Shown piece after piece: positions 22,401-31,744 of a stretch of DNA of 64,000 nt. The notes beneath the pieces were generated by a model. It had not been told where the DNA came from and ran no database searches. It saw only the letters and a list, made by a program, of their open reading frames with translations. The DNA is taken from the NCBI GenBank assembly GCA_029747015.1, contig JAKOGI010000053.1, positions 1,034,501 through 1,098,500 on the forward strand. Reading direction: 5' to 3'. Each line of letters starts with the position of its first letter. The stretch's first letter is position 1. Made by a program: the position numbers and the translations under genes. Origin of the DNA: Carnegiea gigantea (taxonomy: Eukaryota; Streptophyta; Magnoliopsida; Caryophyllales; Cactaceae).

Positions 22401-25306
22401 GTAGACTGACATCGAGGCGGTGTTAGATGATGAGTTTGTGTCCTCTTCTCGTGGTGGGTTCCAACGCTTCTTGGTGCAATGGTCAGGACGACCCCAGTCA
22501 GATGCTATTTGGATTACTGAAGATGAGTTTCGTGATATGAATCCGACTCTTTTAGAGTGGTACCTCCAAGACAACTCGTCGGCGTCGAGTTCTTTTCCGG
22601 TGGGGGAGAATGATGTCGTATCTCCTAAGGAATTCTATGGCAATTTGTATTCTAGGAAGAATAGGAGATTTCGTAATCTAGGAATCCTCTTTTAGGATAA
22701 AATCTTTTATTTTTCTAGATTATTCTTAATTATCAAATCTTATCGTAATCTTTAGATTTATTTTATACTCCTTTTCAGCTGTATTGATTCCTATATAAAC
22801 CCCCCTCATACTTTGAGGAAAGATAGACTTGAATGAATTGAATTATTAAGTTCTCAAAAATTCTTGTGTTATTTTCTAGGTGTGGGAATTGCTCTCAGAG
22901 CGTCCGACATCATATATCCCCTGTCCTATCAATTGAGTGTTGTGTCCAGCGCTGGTATGATGGGACAAAACAGAGAGTCCAGGCATCATAGGTACAGACT
23001 CCTTAGGGAGTCAACTTCGAGGGACAGATTTTACAATTCTTTGACTCTATTCATGCAAAGAAGCCTTCCCACAATGTCATCCGCGCTAGGTTGTGAGCTC
23101 AGAATAATACTGTTATGCAATTGATGGTGGCAGGCCTTTAGTCAATTGTTGGTAGAATTCTAGTGTTAACTTTGGATGCTGCATTGTTCTTTATCTCAGG
23201 ACACATGATTGAGCCTTCTCAAAGATGCTCAATCCAATACCCCAGCATGCCTACCATCGACCGGCTTGTCACCAGAAACACATAATTGTCCCTTACATCC
23301 CCTCCAATACTTTCTATGAAGTACTAGGGAGGCCACTAAACTTTCCAAAATATTCAAAAATGCCACTTATCTATTTTGCAATTAAAATGCCACTAAAATT
23401 GTTTGAACCAATTTAAAAAAGTCCTTACGGAAAGTCAGTTTTGAAAGTCAGTTTTGAATGTTGTAAATTTAAGTGGTATTTTTGATTGTTTTGAGAAAGT
23501 CGGGAGGCCTTTTTTTACTAAAACAATTACGTGACATTTTTTTGGAATATTTTAAAAAATTAAGTGGCAGTTGTACGTAAGAGCTCTGGTACACGGCAGA
23601 ATAGTTTTTATCTAGGTCCCCTTCCTCTCTGCAATCCAAGGTAAGGATGCTACATTCAGACCCACTAGACTTCGACACTTTCTCTGGGCAGGATTCTCGA
23701 GCTATGGACTTAGACACCCCCAACCCAAAAAAAAAAAAAAAAAAAAAAAAACCAAAAAGTCTCACTCAAATATCCTATCATTAGTACCGTGGATTACCTT
23801 GCCACCAGTCAGGATAAGCATCTTTGATAAACATGAATTTCCCTCCCAACATACTAATACTAATGATCTAGATAATCCATTCCTTGCAGTGGGGCAACAC
23901 GTATTCAAGTACTTGAGGCACCTCACATCACAATACATAATGTCACCCACTTCAATTGCTCTCCAACAGCAAAAGGTCTCAGAACAAGAAACTACAGAAG
24001 CATGCCTTGCCTATCAGGAACTTGGATCACAATATATTGGCGACGCCAATTGGAATATCCGACCAAAGTTGAACTTTGAAATAATTCAACACACCTCAGT
24101 GGCTATAACCTACATTACAAAATTCTAGACTCCCAACTTAAAATACCCATATCTAAAGACAAAAAGAAAGCTCAAATATGAACCGAGATGTGACCCTTTC
24201 AACTACCAAATTGAAGTCAATACGTAAAATAAACCATTGTTAACAGAAATTACAAATCAACACATCCTATATCAACTTACTAGACCACATCTGAATGCTC
24301 AAATATGAAATGCGTATTAGGCCGCAAGTGCTCCTTAATCTAGGTCCAGTGCTATCACCCTTTAGGGTAAGGATGCTGTATTTGTACTCACTACACCTTA
24401 TCTAGGCAGGATACTCACCTCACTCAAATATCCTAGCATGGTGCCAGTTGCCGCCACTCAGGATAAGCATTTCGATAAACATGTTTTTCCCTGCCACCAC
24501 ACTAACCAGGTGATCCAGAATCTAGATCATTCATTCCTTGCAGTAGGGGTTTATTAGAGATACCTCAAATCAAAATACATAATGTCATCCACTTCAATTG
24601 CTCAACAACAGATTTCAGAACCAAAAACTACAGGAAGATGCCTCCACTATCAGGAGCTTGAATCACAACACATTGGCAAGGCCAATTGTAATATCCCACC
24701 AAACTTGAACTTGCAAGTAATTCAATAAACCTCATTGGCTATGTCAGTATGACCTAAACTACATAATTCTCAATTCCACCCCAAAATACCCATGCTTAGA
24801 TGACAAAAAGAGCGCTCAAATATGAAGCCTAGACTTGAGCATTTCAGTTTCAACTGCCAAATTGAACCCAATACGTGAAAACAAAAAAACAATCGTTAAC
24901 ACACACCACAAATTCAAGCATCTAATAATAAGAAGTAGCAGAAAGAGAAGGTTTACAACTCACAAAAAAAGGGGTAGAAGAAAAGAAAAGAAAGAAAACC
25001 AACCTCGAGGCCAGAAACGGCGTCCCAACGAGAAAGCGGCTCAACCCCAGAATCTTCAAAGAGGTTCTGACGGAGAGAGAGTTTCTTGAGGTGTGTAAGG
25101 AGCCTGATCCGAGGATCCAATTTAGACAAACGGTTGGCCGTCAAGTCCAACTCGACGAGACTCGGTGGCAACTCGACCGAGTCGAGGTCGTGAAGTTGGT
25201 AACTCGTAAGATCGAGGGCGGTGATCGCGGCCCCATCTTCTTCTTCCGGCGGCTGGTGGTAGTTGTATTCCGGCGGGTTTTGGTGGGTTTCTTCTTCTCC
25301 GGCCAT
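13471..25306 (-). CDS. sds22-like LRR protein, protein phosphatase 1 regulatory subunit (6 exons)
   Basis: The predicted exons on the minus strand are 25,306-25,004, 15,315-15,085, 14,871-14,725, 14,633-14,491, 14,394-14,280 and 13,551-13,471. Each junction has GT and AG, phases agree, and together they give about 339 residues and a stop. The protein starts [15 protein letters not shown], then has sds22-type 22-residue leucine-rich repeats (for example [46 protein letters not shown]). It ends with an LRR cap (YLEHNPCAKSPNY) and DSQVFA. Members of this family bind PP1 catalytic subunits and act in the nucleus and cytosol. Length and ending match the plant family, and I see no disrupting change. 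The start context (CCTCAATGGC) and acidic N-terminus support this ATG. Confidence is high for the family and moderate for each splice site. Confidence 0.93.
16208..16510 (+). repeat. Gypsy-B 5' LTR
   Basis: Starts TGATGTCG, ends CCTACATCA. A CCTATATAAACC box at about 16,388 is a plausible TATA box. It is very similar by eye to the 3' LTR, with few substitutions. Confidence 0.92.
16511..16526 (+). other. Gypsy-B primer-binding site
   Basis: AATTGGCATCAGAGCC directly follows the LTR. It is a variant of the TGGTATCAGAGC initiator-methionine tRNA site, with C in place of T. Confidence 0.8.
16527..17760 (+). other. Gypsy-B untranslated leader, GC-rich
   Basis: About 1.2 kb lies between the primer-binding site and the gag ATG. 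It has C-rich, CACCACC-like sequence (16,680-16,930) and repeated AACCCTA motifs. It is richer in G+C than its surroundings. Short frames on both strands show no domain. A leader this long may have been acquired from elsewhere, but nothing in it points to a source. Confidence 0.5.
17761..18970 (+). pseudogene. Gypsy-B gag pseudogene
   Basis: The frame starts at the ATG at 17,761 ([20 protein letters not shown]) with a heptad-like helical stretch. A frameshift in a G run at about 17,942-17,949 moves it. The capsid region follows ([20 protein letters not shown], then stops at 18,308 and 18,407, then [14 protein letters not shown] and [15 protein letters not shown]). A stop at 18,893 precedes the zinc knuckle [14 protein letters not shown] at 18,896-18,937, in which the first Cys position is Tyr. 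Another stop lies at 18,958. Gag would have packaged the element RNA in the cytosol. Confidence 0.82.
18971..22610 (+). pseudogene. Gypsy-B pol pseudogene (PR-RT-RH-IN-chromodomain)
   Basis: Protease has [11 protein letters not shown] (about 19,170) and [18 protein letters not shown] (about 19,940-20,630) has [29 protein letters not shown] and [11 protein letters not shown], so its catalytic Asp pair is present. RNase H (20,700-21,080) has [13 protein letters not shown] and VADALSRIG. Integrase has [32 protein letters not shown] and [11 protein letters not shown], so its zinc-finger and D,D,E residues remain. A chromodomain-like [15 protein letters not shown] lies near 22,470. Stops occur at 19,117, 19,275, 19,863, 19,917, 20,266, 20,635, 21,640, 21,727 and 22,402. 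Most fit CAG to TAG or TGG to TGA/TAG change. Confidence 0.88.
22598..22610 (+). other. Gypsy-B polypurine tract
   Basis: GGTGGGGGAGAA precedes the 3' LTR start TGATGTCG at 22,611. Confidence 0.75.
22611..22912 (+). repeat. Gypsy-B 3' LTR
   Basis: Starts TGATGTCG, ends CCGACATCA, followed by the TSD TATAT. It matches the 5' LTR throughout with scattered single-base changes. Confidence 0.92.
23326..23572. mobile_element. Foldback MITE in sds22 intron 1
   Basis: The left end reads AGGCCACTAAACTTTCCAAA and continues with AAATATTCAAAAATGCCACTT. The right end, reverse-complemented, reads CTGCCACTTAATTTTTTAAA then ATATTCCAAAAAAATGTCAC. The two arms align, giving a stem-loop element of about 250 bp without coding capacity. 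Plant MITEs with GGCCACTAAACTT ends are common. I saw no clear target-site duplication. Confidence 0.5.
23600..24265. repeat. Diverged tandem duplication, copy 1 (intron 1)
   Basis: This copy matches 24,335-24,920 in the same order: ATCTAGGTCC, GTAAGGATGCT, CACTCAAATATCCTA, CAGGATAAGCAT, CATTCCTTGCAGT, CATAATGTCA, CCACTTCAATTGCTC, TATCAGGA and CATTGTTAACA-like ends. Divergence is substantial, so the duplication is old. It contains a 25-base A run (23,727-23,751) that the other copy lacks. No coding capacity is evident. Confidence 0.75.
24335..24920. repeat. Diverged tandem duplication, copy 2 (intron 1)
   Basis: Second copy of the unit at 23,600-24,265, slightly shorter, ending about 80 bases from the exon 1 donor. 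Shared landmarks include CTCAAATATCCTAGCATG, CATTCCTTGCAGTAGGG, ATACATAATGTCATCCACTT and CGTTAACAC. Confidence 0.75.
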
Positions 25307-25440
25307 TGAGGGAGGAGGAGAGAGAAAGTGGGAAGAGGAGGAAGGATGGGTTGCGTGGCCTTCAGTCGTGGTTCTGCGACGACAGTGGAAGGCTCATAGC
25401 CAGGCTCGTCTTCGAAGTTCTACATCGGGGCGTAGACCCG
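25307..25440 (-). promoter_or_regulatory. sds22 5' UTR / proximal promoter region
   Basis: This is the sequence just upstream of the sds22 ATG on the minus strand, purine/pyrimidine-skewed (GGAGGAGGAGAGAG on the plus strand). No TATA box is obvious, and I cannot place a transcription start. A transposon-like repeat begins at about 25,441, so the host promoter may be short. Confidence 0.35.
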
Positions 25441-25735
25441 ACAAATGAGTCATTTGATTCGAGTAAGGATTGAGCGGATTATTGAATTAAGTAATATTTT
25501 GAGTTGCTTTGATTTGGGTCAGTTATAGTTTCGTTCGGATCGAATTTGGGTCAATTAATTTTTGATAAAATATGCTCGTCATACCAAGTAAATCAATTTT
25601 ATAGAAAATTTCGAGTCGGGTATAGTTCGGTTCGGGTCAATTTGGGTTTCAGGTCCATTTTTGAGTGAGCATATTTCGAATGTCGGGTCTGGTATGAGTA
25701 TGAATCTAGGTCATTCGGTTTTCGGGTAAATTTTA
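25441..25735 (+). repeat. G+T-rich dispersed repeat (GGTTCGGGTC-type), copy 1
   Basis: Shares ordered segments with 62,930-63,230: TTTTGAT..AAATA, TTGGGTCA, TTCGGTTCGGGTC, GGGTTTC/GAGTTTCGGGTC, GAGTGAGCATATTT/GGTGAGCCTATTTT, GGTCATTC and TTTCGGGT. The repeat is rich in GGTTCGGGT motifs and has no frame. It lies immediately upstream of the sds22 5' region. Confidence 0.55.
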
Positions 25736-26054
25736 CAGCGGGGAGGGGTGGGAAGGGAAATTAGGCAGAGCGATGCGCTGGGCGCTTGGGCCATATTCAT
25801 CGTAACAATCAGATAATATTTGATTGGATTAAATAATTTTGTAATACAAATATGTAATTGTATTTTTATTATTTTGCTTAGTTGTGGGAGAATATTGTAA
25901 ATGACAGACACCTAGTAGTAATAATTATCATGTATTATGTAATAATAATTACATTGCAAAGTTGATTAAATTACATTACATTCAACTAAACATCACATAA
26001 GTGATAAGAAGCAATATGGATCAGTAAAGAGGGATTGTACACTACCCGTGAAAC

Positions 26055-27199
26055 TAGACCTGTTAATTCGAATGGGCGGGTCAAATACTGATCGAGTGTA
26101 TGCGGGTTCGGGTAAAATACGGGTCGGATGTATTTTGGGTTCGGGTAAAATATGGGCAGGCGTATTTCGGTTTTACGGGTTTCGAAGCAACCCAACGGAT
26201 TTGAAGCGCCTTTTTAATAAATTATTTCTTTTTTTGTCAAAATCAAAAATTCGGCGTAATTATTACTTAAAATTGTCTGCATTTAATGGACAAACATTGT
26301 AATTGTAATTTTTTCAAAGAATATCAAAAATATCCAAACTTTTCAACATAATATATAAAATTCATGTTCAGGTGGCAATGAATCACGTTTGGATGGGTTG
26401 ACTCGTATATTAAAATATTAATAATTGGTTGGGTCATTCATGGGTCGGCACATCTAAAGTATGTTAACGAGTCGGAGCGGTTCGACCCGTTAATAGCCCA
26501 TTTAATAATTTGATTTTTCGTTAATTAACCTAGTCTTACCTAATCAGGCATGCTTTATTAGTCTGTCGATCTTAACACGAACATAAGTTGGTCCATTGCC
26601 CAACATTGGCTTAGATTTGAGACCAATTAGAAGGAATTCAAACGAAAGAATGTTATATACACACATGATATTATAATTATCTATTAATTATAAAATCAAA
26701 ATTTTAGATTATTATAAAATCATCTTATTTAAAATGCGATGAGACGTATTCATTTTACGAAAAATATAATGGTATGACTCGCACATTTACAATACTTATC
26801 TAATTCTAAATTATTTTTCTTAATATTAGAATTATTTCATGGCCATTTTCAAAATTGGACCATTTATAAGTTGTATATGACATTGTTTTATGGGAAAAAA
26901 CAGGAATCATTGTCTAATTTGTGAAGGGATGTAGTAATTGTATAATGTCTTTCGAAATGATTCGCTATAATGAAAAACTATTATTGTTAAGAGGAAAAAT
27001 TAAAGAAAATAAAAAGTAAATATATAATATTTGGGTCGAGCGAGCGAGTTCGGGTTCGGGTTCGGGTTTGACCCAAAAATTTACGGGTTCCTCGGGTTCG
27101 TTTTTTTGGGTTCGGGTCAAGAAAATCGTGTTCAAAATCCAAAACTTTCGAGCGGATTCGGATCGAGTTTTCGAATCGGGTCAATTTTTACAAGGTCTA
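26055..27199. mobile_element. hAT-like non-autonomous DNA transposon, perfect 8-bp TSD
   Basis: CGTGAAAC occurs at 26,047-26,054 and again at 27,200-27,207. The element starts TAGACCTGTTAA and its reverse-complemented end reads TAGACCTTGTAA. Eight-base duplications with TAG-starting terminal repeats fit the hAT superfamily. The ends carry GGGTTCGGGT arrays, especially 27,045-27,120. There is no transposase frame, so movement would need a helper. It shares the TAGACCT tip with the element at 43,707-44,965. Confidence 0.8.
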
Positions 27200-28387
27200 C
27201 GTGAAACACCAAGCCCTCAGCGGTAATTGATAATGTGAGAGGCTATAGATGATAAAGAGCACTAACCCGTATACCAGTATGAAATGAACTTACAGTCACC
27301 AGTACAAATAACTACTATGTTTTTCTTTTTTTTCCACATTGAGGTTGTGGTATTTCCCCTGCTTGTCACTACATTAATATTTAAAATATGTTTTTATTTT
27401 GTAATAAAGCTTTCGTTAGACAGTAACAACATAGTCTTTCATTAAATAGTGACAGCCATGCCGCCGCCATTCAAGCGTATCCCGCCCGGAACTGGCCATA
27501 CAACTGCCCTCCTTGCTGTCATTGCAACCAAGCCTGAGGCCACTGGAAAGTGGCAAACTCCAGCCCCCTGGGAATCTTTCTTTTTCCAGCATGCTCTTCC
27601 TACTGTTCCCAGCTCCCTAAAAGTCGGGTGTCTCATGTCCACAAAATGGTGAATCATTTGCAAATAAATCCACTGAATTATAGCAAAATTACGAACAGTT
27701 GTATAACTTTTCAATTTGAACAATTTGGCACATCGAACTTTTGATGCACTGAATATTTGGGGGATCAATGTCTTTTCACACAACCCACTCGGCCACTTAT
27801 CAGGTCGGGCTCTTAACGGGTTGCCCAATTACGCTATTTCACAGGATGGGATCGGGTCCGTAACGGGCCTCAGTAGAGGACCCAAATTACACCTTCCTCC
27901 CTTGGTTCCGCCTCCTATTTTTTTTTTTAAAAGATCTGGAGTGCTCCTATCTCTCTCTCTCTCTTCCCTTTGCATGTGCTGCAAAAGTTAAACTGATTTT
28001 TTGCTTGAAGAAATTGTAATATAGAAGAAGCACAAAAATTTGATTCTTTCTCAGTTCTCATTCCTCTCTCAGATTTCATTTGCCATTTTTGGTCCTCCTT
28101 TTGCTTGTGTCCAAGTTTGATTTAATTTCATGGTGGTTGAATTTTTATGGTTATTATGGAATTCAAAGGCGTGTTTTCTTTTTTAATTCAATTTTATTTT
28201 CAATTAGGTACCGCCAATTCCAACACTCAGCATTTCCTTTTTTAATCCTATTTTTCTCTTTCTTTCCCTCTCTTGCACGGTTACTGGAGGGGGAAAAAAA
28301 AAGAATCTGAATATACTTAATATTAAAGTGAATCTTAGGTGAGCTAATTGTTTGTCATGGTAGGATAATCCATTGCTCTGCGTTTTT

Positions 28388-28441
28388 CAAATATTTTGAA
28401 CTCAATCGTTTGAACAAATATTTTGAACTCAATCGTTTGAA
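28388..28441. repeat. Perfect 27-bp tandem duplication
   Basis: Positions 28,388-28,414 and 28,415-28,441 are identical (unit begins CAAATATTTTGAACTC). It is a recent slip or template-switch duplication in non-coding DNA. Confidence 0.9.
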
Positions 28442-28567
28442 CAGAGCAATTTTTTGCTTTTTAAGATTCTTTACCCTTAAATGATTTAAGTATAATTTGA
28501 GTAATTAATATTGGAGAACTGCAGCGTAATTTTGTCTTCAACCAGAAGTCAATGAAAATGGGCGCGT

Positions 28568-28676
28568 CAGGGTTGTTCGGCCTATAACCCGCCCTGGCCC
28601 ATTAAAGGTCTTGCATGGCCCAGTCTGGTCCGTTGAGTTAGAGGGCCGGATCTAACCCGGCCCGTTGAACACCCTA
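28568..28676. mobile_element. Possible small MITE with GGGTTGTTC / GAACACCC ends
   Basis: The left end CAGGGTTGTTCGGCC and the right end, reverse-complemented TTAGGGTGTTCAACGGGCC, are similar, and the interior is GGCC/CCGG-rich. No target-site duplication was found, so this is a weak call. Confidence 0.3.
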
Positions 28677-31600
28677 ATTAGTACACTAATTTTGTTTAAT
28701 GATTGAATCATAAGCTTATATCGGTCTTGCCCAAATTATTCATATATAATGTATACTCTAAAAGGTCCTTCTTCATTATCACTTTGATTAAACTATATTA
28801 TTGATATAGCTCTAGAATCGAAATTAGAATTAAATAAGATTAAGACCAAGGTTAAGGTGGTAAGAAAGCAAATTTCATTAATACACCCCTCTCTAATCAA
28901 CAAAGTTTTACATAATAGTAAGTCCAATTTAGGCATATTGTTCCTTTTCAGTATAAATATACTTCCGAAAGTCCAAAAAGCAGAAATCACTTTTCTCTGC
29001 AAGAGATTAAGAGTGAAAATAAACTAGAAAAATCAACTGGAAAAGAAATTAAACATTGGAAAAGAAGCGGACAAAAAGGATGGAACATTGACAATATAAT
29101 CTAGAGGAGTTCCAGATTTTGTTTGATAAAGAGCATAATTCATGGGAGTTAAAGGAGACTATGAGAGTCATATGTAACACTCCATCTTTAAACCCTAAGT
29201 TACATAAAAAGTTCTGTAGATAATTCATTGGATCTATATTGTTTTACATGAAGCCATTCGAGAATGTTCATTGTATATGATGTAATTGAGTATATTAGGT
29301 GCAAAATGATATTTGATTTTTTCAGCAATTATTTTCTAGCAGAATGTTATGTGATAAAGTTTTACAAAAAATTTATTTTACACGATACATGCAATTGTGG
29401 GCATCATAAGTTATGTGATAAATTATATGAAAATGCATTTGCATGTGAATGTGTACGTGTGATTTTAAGAAAATTAGCTTTAAAAAATACGTGTTATTGG
29501 TCGAATTTCAAGACATGCACATCTAGCATTGCAAGAATTGGACACCCAAGGTTAACATTGAGATATATAAGAGGGTTAAGGAAGCTATGGTCATGTGTCC
29601 ATGTGAGATAAAGCCACTTAACCACCTGGCTAAGTAATATTGTGTTGACACTTAAGCCTTATTTTTCAAAGGTCACTTTGGTAATGGATTCACACCTAGC
29701 TCTGAAAGTTGTGTTTGACATTAGTAAATTCAAGCAGCTACTAAAGATTTTTGAGGATTAAAACCTAGCTAAATAATCGGCAAATCCATGCATGGGTAAA
29801 AAAGGTTTGTTTGACAAAGTAAAAAGAATTGAGGTAAACACACCTCATGCAAGCAAGGTAGACAAGAGTCGCATATCATATGAAAATGAGAGCTTCATTG
29901 ACACTTCAAGCCAAAACTAGGGCTAGCTATGGACTTCTAAACCCTACGGCTAAGACTAGAGATGGCCATGCTTGCATGGAAAATATCAAGTAAGAGATAA
30001 CTGATTGATTTGCTATACACATAGAATCCACAGCATTGTCTTCCTCCTTACCCTCCACGTTGAACATCTTCAATCTCCCCCCATATCTTTCCTCCTAAAA
30101 CAAGCAAGAATGAAGGTGGGGATAGGAGTGAGCCAAGGCTATCTCAGTTGAAAGAATTGAGCATCACTACAACAATAGGATAAAGACAAACTACGTACAT
30201 TATCGAGAAGATAACCGATTTCCAAACTGTAAAGCCAAATAATCCTAGCGAGGTTAAAAGGAGATAGGAGAAGGGGGTACAAGCATGGAATAGAGAAAGC
30301 TAAACCAAATTGGGAACTACTCAAAACACTCCTTCTTCTGTTGTTCTTGAAACATAATGAAGGGGTATGCGATCTTTCCTATTCTTCTTTCCAAAAGTAT
30401 AGCTAAGCCATGTAAAAGTGATTTGAGATCACAATTCTATTAAGAGAATATTCATGAAGGTAAAAAGGTGAGGGGAAATAGAGTAAGCAATGGGGTTTAG
30501 TATGTAGGTGATCAAGGGTTACGATTTTTTTCTCGTGGCATCCATGATTCATAAGCTAAATGACCTAGTACAAGCATGATCCATGTGTCTAATGGCAAAT
30601 AGCCTAATTCAAGGGTGTACGTAATTTGCATGTTAATTACTTAGTGATCACCCTTGTTTTATCTGCTAAACATTTGTCAAGAAGAACTACATGTCTTCCT
30701 TCTAAGAGTTATGTCGATATTCACATGATGGAAGAACTAAGGGCACTTGCTATAAGGTTCAAAAAGATGGGGTCTGAAAGTATGTAACTCAAATACTAAG
30801 GGTACATGTGTTTATTTATACAGGTCTAATTATCAGTGTAAGGAAACCAAATCAAGGTATGTCATTGGTTTTGCCCTTCCCATGCAAAGTAAGACTAAGT
30901 GTTTCCATATGCTTTTCTATTGTTTTAGGCCAAAAGACACAATTATCACATGGATTATATATATAAGTACATGGACCGAAACATTGATTGCTTTCGGTGA
31001 CTATTTGGCTAGCCATAATTGACAAGATTGTTATGTTAAATGGTACATCTCCAGACATTGTATATGGGAATTGTTGGAGCTCACTTATATGTATGTATAT
31101 ATATACTGTTGCGAAGGTCGAAGGACTAACCTAAAGCTTGCTCTTGTTTTAGAGCTCAACGTGACAAATAAAGATAATTGATGCTTTAATATATGCCAGC
31201 TCAAAAATGTCGTTCAATCCTTAGTTTTTACATGTACAAAGGTAACGTACAAGTTTATGCTGATTTTATTGTTATTGTCCTTGTTGTTATCATTTCTTTG
31301 AGGCAACCAAGGTAAAGGCAAGGAAAAAGAAGGTCAATGATGCATTTCCCATTTGCCTACTATGTATATGTATAATGCCCTGGTGATTTGGCTCGAATTG
31401 GCTCTCAAATGGAAGTGAACTAGGCACAGGGATGCAACTAAAGTATTTCCATTTGCTATCTATGAACATGAGATGTGCCTTCAAAGTTTTGTACTTGTTT
31501 AAAGTTTATGTTTAAGGATGGAAAAAAGTTTATTGCATGACCTATGACTTGTTCACGACTTTTTTTTAAATTTTAAAAAAAGGGTTTTAAGCCTTAATTA

Positions 31601-31744
31601 TTTTTTTGGCAAGAGGCAGTAATACCCTCTGATTAATCAAGTTTTCCGCTGCCTAATCTTATTTAATTCTTCTAATCAATGTAGTCAAGTAAGGTAATAA
31701 TCGATGTTATATAAGAGTTGGCAAACAAGGAATATTGAGTGTCG

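Larger units (their letters stand above)
16208..22912 (+). mobile_element. Gypsy-B: Ty3/Gypsy chromovirus in sds22 intron 1
   Basis: The 6,705-bp element has LTRs of 303 bp (16,208-16,510) and 302 bp (22,611-22,912). Each starts TGATGTCG and ends ACATCA, so the tips form a short inverted repeat. TATAT flanks both ends (16,203-16,207 and 22,913-22,917). A primer-binding site, a long leader, gag, pol and a polypurine tract follow in order. It lies antisense to the host gene. The integrase is followed by a chromodomain-like tail, which marks a chromovirus; I did not assign the lineage. More than ten stops and one or more frameshifts make it inactive. Confidence 0.93.
15316..25003 (-). other. sds22 intron 1, about 9.7 kb, transposon-filled
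   Basis: The donor is GAG|GTTGGTTTTC (at 25,003) and the acceptor TTCTGCAG|GAG (at 15,316). The intron contains Gypsy-B (16,208-22,912), a foldback MITE, a 25-base A run and a diverged tandem duplication. The other introns are 213, 91, 96 and 728 bases, so this one is the outlier. Without Gypsy-B and one TSD copy it would be about 3.0 kb. Confidence 0.88.
27208..31744. other. Intergenic stretch with no gene recognised
   Basis: Frames here are short and carry no motif I recognise. The longest, on the plus strand at 29,264-29,611, is Cys-rich but lacks a domain pattern. TGTAACACTCC near 29,171 could be a retroelement LTR tip, but no second copy was found. A CT run lies near 27,950. The region also holds a 27-bp duplication and a possible small MITE, listed separately. 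Confidence 0.4.

Noticed and set aside
23727..23751. 25-base A run as a LINE or SINE tail
   Set aside because: No SINE or LINE body precedes it; it interrupts the left copy of the tandem duplication and may be a simple expansion.
27040..27120. Telomeric repeat
   Set aside because: The units are GGGTTC, not the plant TTTAGGG, and lie inside a hAT-like element.
27442..27828. Minus-strand frame of 128 codons
   Set aside because: No recognisable motif, overlaps plus-strand frames in the same GC-rich patch, and no splice or start support.
29264..29611. Plus-strand Cys-rich frame of 115 codons
   Set aside because: Cys and His spacing matches no finger pattern I know, and the codon context is AT-rich like the flanks; left as unassigned intergenic sequence.
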